Positions 59,611 through 64,000 of a stretch of 64,000 nt of DNA are shown here, one piece after another. The position numbers were made by a program, and so were the translations under genes. The stretch spans positions 496,001 to 560,000 of the forward strand of contig NZ_LN879455.1 of the NCBI RefSeq assembly GCF_001403615.1, read 5' to 3'. Origin of the DNA: Desnuesiella massiliensis. GTDB lineage: Bacteria; Bacillota; Clostridia; Clostridiales; Clostridiaceae. Position 1 is the first letter of the stretch; each line of letters opens with the position of its first letter. Under the pieces are notes generated by a model. The model made no database searches and was not told where the DNA came from. It worked only from the letters and a program-made list of their open reading frames with translations.

Positions 59611-59654
59611 TTGACAAACTATATTTGTATATCGTAATATATAAATATAACGAT
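59611..59654 (+). promoter_or_regulatory. Promoter and overlapping ArsR-type operator
   Basis: TTGACA (59611-59616) is followed 18 bases later by TAATAT (59635-59640). An inverted repeat, ATCGTAATAT (59631-59640) and ATATAACGAT (59645-59654), one mismatch, overlaps the -10. It lies 23 bases before the ArsR start, so binding would block its own promoter. Confidence 0.72.
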
Positions 59655-59676
59655 TTATTGCAGAAGGTGATTAAAG

Positions 59677-59952
59677 ATGGATAAAGATTATAAGAAGTAC
59701 GAAGAAATTGCAGAGGTTTTAAAGGTTATAGCTCATCCAGTTAGACTTTGTATAATAAATGGATTATTAGAGAACGGAGGGTGTAATGTTACTCATATGC
59801 AGAGCTGTTTAGGCATACCTCAGTCTACTATTTCCCAACATCTACAGAAGCTAAAAGCTGCGGGTATTATAGAGGGAGAGAGAAATGGGTTAGAAATAAC
59901 TTATAAAGTAAAAGATGAAAAAGTTAAAGAGCTAATAAACTGTTTAATTTAA
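59677..59952 (+). CDS. ArsR family transcriptional regulator
   Basis: A 91-residue winged-helix repressor. AEVLKVIAHPVRLCIINGL and the recognition helix PQSTISQHLQKLKAAG are canonical. Cys residues occur at 25, 36, 44 and 89; the ELCVCDL metal box is replaced by GGCNVTHMQSCLG, so a metal ligand set is not obvious. Thiol sensing of reactive sulfur (as in SqrR/BigR) is plausible given the neighbour. AAGGTGATTAAAG precedes the ATG. It lies 48 bases before the flavoprotein gene, behind a promoter with an overlapping operator. Confidence 0.92.
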   Translation: MDKDYKKYEEIAEVLKVIAHPVRLCIINGLLENGGCNVTHMQSCLGIPQSTISQHLQKLKAAGIIEGERNGLEITYKVKDEKVKELINCLI

Positions 59953-60000
59953 ATTTTGAATTAATAATTTATAGGCATTAATTATATAGGAGGAAATATC

Positions 60001-62469
60001 ATGAGTAAAAAAGTTTTAATTGTAGGCGGGGTAGCTGGTGGAGCATCAGCTGCAGCAAGACTCAGAAGATTAGACGAATCTTTAGAAATAGTAATGTTTG
60101 AAAGAGATCAGTATATATCCTTTGCAAACTGTGGGCTACCTTACTATATTGGAGAAACTATTAAAGATAGGGAGAAACTATTAGTTCAAACTCCAGAAGC
60201 TATGAAGGCTAGGTTTAATATAGATGTAAGAATTAATAGTGAAGTCATAGAGGTAAATCCTGAGAATAAGACAGTAAAGGTTAGTAGTAAAGAAAAAGGG
60301 CTATATGAAGAGAGTTATGACTATTTAATATTATCACCAGGAGCAAAGCCCATAAGACCTAATATAGAAGGTATAAATAGTTCAAAGATATTTACCTTAA
60401 GAAATATACCAGATACAGATAGAATAAAAGCTTATGTGGATTCAAAACAGGTATCTCATGCTGTAGTAATAGGTGGAGGATACATTGGCATTGAGATGGC
60501 AGAGAGTTTAAAAGAGAGAAACATTGAGGTAACCTTGGTTGAAGCTGCACCACATATATTAGCACCCTTTGACTCTGATATGGTTACTATAGCTGAAAAG
60601 GAACTTCAAGATAATGGAGTATCTTTGATTTTAAACAATGGAGTTAAAGGCTTTAAGGATATAGATAATACTGTGGAAGTATCATTAAATAGTGGGAAAA
60701 ATATAAAAGCTGATATGGTTATTCTGGCCATTGGAGTAATGCCAGATGTAGCATTTATAAAAAACAGTGGAATTAATACTACAGAAAGAGGCCATATAAT
60801 AGTAAATGAGCATATGCAAACCAATATAGATGGCATCTATGCTGTAGGAGATGCAGTACAAATTAAAGACTTTGTAAATGGTACAGATGCAGCTATACCT
60901 TTGGCTGGCCCAGCCAATAGACAGGGAAGAATTGCTGCAGATAATATTTGTGGAATTAAGTCTGTATATAAAGGAACGTTAGGAACAGCTATAATTAAAG
61001 TGTTTGAGCTAACAGCAGCTAGCACTGGAAATAATGAAAGAACGTTAAAAAAATTGAATATACCTTATAAGGTAATATATATTCACCCAAATTCTCATGC
61101 GTCATATTATCCAGGAGCTACTCAATTATCAATAAAATTAATTTTTAATGAGGAAGGCGTAATATTAGGAGCACAGGCCTTAGGGTATGATGGAGTAGAT
61201 AAATTTGTAGATGTTATAGCTACGGTTATTAAATTGAAAGGAACCATAGAAGATTTAACAGAGTTAGAACTAGCCTACGCACCACCATATAATTCCGCGA
61301 AGTCACCAGTAAATATGGCAGGCTTTGTAGCCCAAAATATATTAACGGGGAAAGTGGAAACCATAACACCTTCAGAGCTATCAGAATTTGACAGCGAAAA
61401 TGATGTTTTACTTGATGTTAGAGAGGCAGTAGAAGTAGATAACGGTCATATTGAAGGAGCATTAAATATATCTGTAAACTCCTTAAGAAGCAGAATGAAT
61501 GAGTTAGATAAGAATAAAAATATATGGATATATTGTCAAGTAGGATTAAGAGGATATATAGCCTCTAGAATATTATCTCAAAATGGATTTAAAGTTAAAA
61601 ATGTCACTGGAGGATATAAATCAAAATCTTTAGCAGATTTTAAGCCTTCTGAGAGTAAAGAGGATAATAAGGATTCTAATGATAAAAAGGATGAGCCTAA
61701 AGATCAGGGAAAGGGTTATGATGTAGAATGTGATGCTTGCGGATTATGCTGCCCTGGACCACTTATGACAGTAAAGAATAGTATGGATAATTTAGAGCCA
61801 GGACAAATATTGAAGATAAAAGCATCAGATCCTGGATTTTATGAAGATATTAAGGCATGGAGTAGTAAAACAGGCAATGAATTGGTTAATTTAGAAAAGA
61901 CTAATGGTATAATTACAGCCTACTTAAAAAAAAATTCTTTAGATAAGAATGTAGAAGAAAAATGTTGCCCTTCAGAGACTAAGCAAAATAATCAAGACAA
62001 GAATGGCCAGACCATGGTAGTTTTTAGCGGAGATTTAGATAAAGCAATAGCTTCTTTTATAATAGCTAATGGTGCTATGGCTATGGGGAAGAAGGTTACC
62101 ATGTTCTTTACCTTCTGGGGTATAAATATATTAAGAAAAGGTGAAAAGTTACCTGTACAAAAGAACTTCATTGAAAGAATGTTTGGAGCTATGATGCCGA
62201 GAGGAACTAAGAAGCTTAAATTATCCAATATGAATATGATGGGCATGGGGCCAAAGATGATAAGAAAAATAATGAAGGATAAAAACGTATCTTCCCTTGA
62301 AGAATTAATAAAATCAGCTATAGATAGTGGAGTAGAAATTGTTGCTTGCCAAATGTCTATGGATCTTTTAGGCTTAAAGCAAGAGGAATTAATCCATGGA
62401 GTTAAAATTGGTGGAGTTGGTTATTATATGGGAGAAGCAGAAGACTCTAATGTAAATTTATTCATATAA
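60001..62469 (+). CDS. CoA-disulfide reductase–rhodanese–TusA–DsrE fusion
   Basis: An 822-residue four-domain enzyme. Residues 1-445: FAD/NAD(P) disulfide reductase with GGVAGGASAAARLRR, the active Cys 44 (FANCGLPYY) and IGGGYIGIEMAESL, as in CoA-disulfide/persulfide reductases. About 460-550: rhodanese with Cys 512 (WIYCQVGLRGY). About 575-650: TusA/SirA with CPGP at Cys 584. About 665-822: DsrE-like domain with Cys 783 (VACQMSMDLLG). All four expected thiols are present. It should reduce CoA persulfides and pass sulfur between domains. AGGAGGAAATATC precedes the ATG. Confidence 0.92.
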   Translation: MSKKVLIVGGVAGGASAAARLRRLDESLEIVMFERDQYISFANCGLPYYIGETIKDREKLLVQTPEAMKARFNIDVRINSEVIEVNPENKTVKVSSKEKGLYEESYDYLILSPGAKPIRPNIEGINSSKIFTLRNIPDTDRIKAYVDSKQVSHAVVIGGGYIGIEMAESLKERNIEVTLVEAAPHILAPFDSDMVTIAEKELQDNGVSLILNNGVKGFKDIDNTVEVSLNSGKNIKADMVILAIGVMPDVAFIKNSGINTTERGHIIVNEHMQTNIDGIYAVGDAVQIKDFVNGTDAAIPLAGPANRQGRIAADNICGIKSVYKGTLGTAIIKVFELTAASTGNNERTLKKLNIPYKVIYIHPNSHASYYPGATQLSIKLIFNEEGVILGAQALGYDGVDKFVDVIATVIKLKGTIEDLTELELAYAPPYNSAKSPVNMAGFVAQNILTGKVETITPSELSEFDSENDVLLDVREAVEVDNGHIEGALNISVNSLRSRMNELDKNKNIWIYCQVGLRGYIASRILSQNGFKVKNVTGGYKSKSLADFKPSESKEDNKDSNDKKDEPKDQGKGYDVECDACGLCCPGPLMTVKNSMDNLEPGQILKIKASDPGFYEDIKAWSSKTGNELVNLEKTNGIITAYLKKNSLDKNVEEKCCPSETKQNNQDKNGQTMVVFSGDLDKAIASFIIANGAMAMGKKVTMFFTFWGINILRKGEKLPVQKNFIERMFGAMMPRGTKKLKLSNMNMMGMGPKMIRKIMKDKNVSSLEELIKSAIDSGVEIVACQMSMDLLGLKQEELIHGVKIGGVGYYMGEAEDSNVNLFI

Positions 62470-62472
62470 TAT

Positions 62473-62509
62473 AATAAAATAAGCTGCCTCAAGGCAGCTT
62501 ATTTTATTA
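62473..62509. terminator. Bidirectional terminator between the flavoprotein and chemoreceptor genes
   Basis: Arms AATAAAATAAGCTGCC and GGCAGCTTATTTTATT pair perfectly around TCAA. T-rich on both strands; it overlaps the last codons of the chemoreceptor gene. Confidence 0.9.
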
Positions 62510-63494
62510 ATGCTTCTAAATTTTTAACATTTTCATTTATGGATTCTATAGTAGAATGCTGAGCATCTACAGTAGCCGCGATTTCCTCTGATAAAGAAGA
62601 GTTCTCTTCAGAGGTGCTAGAAATTTGCTCAACGGATTCAATGATTTCATTTTTCTTTTCGTTAGTGATTAGTAAGTTTTCAATACACTTATCTATTTCA
62701 TCAGAAGCTTCATGAATTGAATTCTTTATATTTAAAAATGTATCTTTAGTTTCACCAATAGTGCTTTGCTGAGCTTCTAAAGCAATGTTTCCCTTAGACA
62801 TAGCCGAGGAGGTACTTAAAATATCCACCTTTATTTCTTCGAGAATTTTAGTTATATTTTGTACTGCAGTTTTAGAATTTTCAGCCAGCTTTCTTACCTC
62901 GCCAGCTACTACAGAAAAGCCTTTGCCAGCTTCTCCTGCCCTTGCAGCTTCAATAGCAGCATTTAGGGCTAGAAGATTAGTTTGACTGGCTATTTGGCTT
63001 ATGGAGTCAGTAATTAAATTTACAGATTCTAGTTTAGATACTAGATTATTAACTGTAGAATTTGATACCTTAACGGCATCCTCTAATTGCTCCATGGAAG
63101 TGTCTAAAGCTTGAATTGTATTTAAACCAGAGTCTGCCATCTTGTCAGTATCAAGTACTTGAGCTTGTACATTGGTGACATTAAAGGCTAGCTCTTCCAT
63201 GGTTTCTCTAAAGTCTTTAAGCATATTAGAAGCTTTAGATAAGTCCTTACTTTGAGATATATTACAGGAAGACATCTCGTTTATAGAAGCATTTATGTCA
63301 GAGGAAGTTGCAGCAAGATAATCAGAACTTTCCTTAATTTTAGAGAGTTGTTCTTTTACTTCACTATCAACAGTTGAAGATATTTCATCGTAGCTAGAGT
63401 TTTCAAGCACTGCAGCGTTAGTTACTTCAGCTTGAATTATCACATCGGCTTGAGCTTCATTTTTTTCAGCCTTACCTTTTCTAAAAAAAGACAT
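62499..63494 (-). CDS. Soluble methyl-accepting chemotaxis protein
   Basis: A 331-residue cytoplasmic chemoreceptor without membrane segments or a recognisable ligand domain. After a short variable N-terminus (MSFFRKGKAEKNEAQAD) there is a long coiled coil. The signalling tip is QIASQTNLLALNAAIEAARAGEAGKGFSVVAGEVRKLAE, the CheA/CheW-binding hairpin, flanked by methylation helices rich in SSxxE. ATG 63494 was chosen because GGGAGG lies 6 bases upstream; a longer frame to 63575 has no ribosome site. It would signal cytoplasmic or unknown cues to the flagellar motor. Confidence 0.9.
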   Translation of the reverse strand: MSFFRKGKAEKNEAQADVIIQAEVTNAAVLENSSYDEISSTVDSEVKEQLSKIKESSDYLAATSSDINASINEMSSCNISQSKDLSKASNMLKDFRETMEELAFNVTNVQAQVLDTDKMADSGLNTIQALDTSMEQLEDAVKVSNSTVNNLVSKLESVNLITDSISQIASQTNLLALNAAIEAARAGEAGKGFSVVAGEVRKLAENSKTAVQNITKILEEIKVDILSTSSAMSKGNIALEAQQSTIGETKDTFLNIKNSIHEASDEIDKCIENLLITNEKKNEIIESVEQISSTSEENSSLSEEIAATVDAQHSTIESINENVKNLEALIK

Positions 63495-63597
63495 AGTAAT
63501 CCTCCCTTTATCGCATACATATGTAAAAATTCCTTTAATTATGTATATTATAACATATAAAATGTTAAATTGCATTATAAGTTAAATTAAATTTCAA

Positions 63598-64000
63598 TTA
63601 CTTAAAAAATGATAAAAAAAGGTTTCTCTTCTTCTTTTTGGGTTCATCATCTTCTTCTGATTCCTCTTCTTCTTTATTAGCATCTATAGAAGTTTTAATT
63701 AAGTCCTTCTGATCTCTAGCAAGTTCTTTTAATTTTTGTGGAACAGAGGGAGTAGTAATTACCTTGCTAAACCATAAAAGAGCTTGCTCATAGTTTTCAA
63801 CTCTTCTATTTAATTCACCAATTAAATACATGGTGGTAAATCTGTTCATTCCATAGATAGGAAAATCTTCACTATAGTAAGCTTCACTAAAACCCTCTAA
63901 GGCTTGTCTTAAAAATGTAGTTTCAGAAGAATAATCCTCTAGTAATCTGTATAGCCAAGCAATTTTTAGACAAACCATTGCTTTTGAGCTAGCCTTGGAT
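63598..64000 (-). CDS. DUF2225 family protein, C-terminal part (cut by window edge)
   Basis: The visible 133 residues run through the window end without a start codon of their own (SKASSKAMVCLKIAWLYRLL continues beyond 64000). TPR-like helices follow: LRQALEGFSEAYYSEDFP, GMNRFTTMYLIGELNRRVENYEQALLWFSKVI and ARDQKDLIKTSID, which match the C-terminal part of DUF2225. The tail is acidic then basic (EEEESEEDDEPKKKKRN). Function unknown. It is upstream of the chemoreceptor gene on the same strand. Confidence 0.8.
   Translation of the reverse strand, partial: SKASSKAMVCLKIAWLYRLLEDYSSETTFLRQALEGFSEAYYSEDFPIYGMNRFTTMYLIGELNRRVENYEQALLWFSKVITTPSVPQKLKELARDQKDLIKTSIDANKEEEESEEDDEPKKKKRNLFLSFFK

Overview
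The window is AT-rich DNA from a spore-forming, anaerobic, probably motile or chemotactic member of Clostridium (Clostridiaceae). The evidence is a pyruvate:ferredoxin oxidoreductase, a desulfoferrodoxin, a gerA-type germination locus, CotF-like coat proteins, strong AGGAGG ribosome sites, many GTG/TTG starts, a lysine riboswitch and a Trp T-box. I see no rRNA, tRNA, CRISPR array or prophage. Most of the sequence is core chromosome; the accessory material is one insertion sequence, two families of palindromic intergenic repeats and a recombinase remnant.

Layout. 1-2.0 kb: a PadR regulator, a HAAS-like membrane protein, a small membrane protein and a YidC/Oxa1 insertase in one operon. 2.3-4.6 kb: an unknown protein overlapping a CBS-GGDEF diguanylate cyclase, then a membrane-anchored glucosaminidase. 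4.8-8.9 kb: DUF3006 protein, signal peptidase I, PepV dipeptidase and FtsH, the last behind a perfect hairpin at its start codon. 9.1-14.6 kb: HelD, two CotF-like spore proteins, a complete IS4-family element (1411 bp) inserted in the loop of a terminator, and a twin P-loop ATPase. 14.8-22.8 kb: nifJ, tandem repeats, a small spore-surface-type protein, LtaS-like synthase, a recombinase zinc-ribbon tail and a cation exporter. 22.9-30.0 kb: lysine riboswitch-lysC-lysA, M18 aminopeptidase, and a wall-anchored-type subtilase. 30.1-38.9 kb: one giant cyclic beta-1,2-glucan synthase-like gene. 39-46 kb: desulfoferrodoxin, prfC, a small P-loop protein, HAD phosphatase, T-box-trpS, ECF S component and small proteins. 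46-56 kb: gerB divergent from gerA-gerC, YajQ, GAF-GGDEF protein, AlbA_2 protein, orphan P-loop protein, RMD1-family protein and tyrS. 56-64 kb: a FliK-like/FlhB-like pair, a phosphoesterase, an ArsR regulator with a four-domain persulfide-handling flavoprotein, a cytosolic chemoreceptor and a truncated DUF2225 gene.

Connections. Lysine synthesis (lysC-lysA) is one riboswitch-controlled transcription unit. Two diguanylate cyclases and the proposed c-di-GMP binder YajQ point to c-di-GMP signalling. The ArsR regulator has a clear inverted repeat overlapping its own -10 and probably controls the CoA-disulfide reductase-rhodanese-TusA-DsrE fusion, i.e. reactive-sulfur homeostasis.

The least-explained signals are: two families of structured palindromic repeats whose copies show compensatory base changes (102-108 bp, four full copies and one short one; and about 260 bp, two copies that include flanking terminator hairpins); an insertion sequence placed precisely in a terminator loop and carrying a hairpin that hides its own ribosome site; the hairpin at the ftsH start; and a lone recombinase zinc-ribbon/coiled-coil tail whose ribosome site lies inside the preceding terminator.
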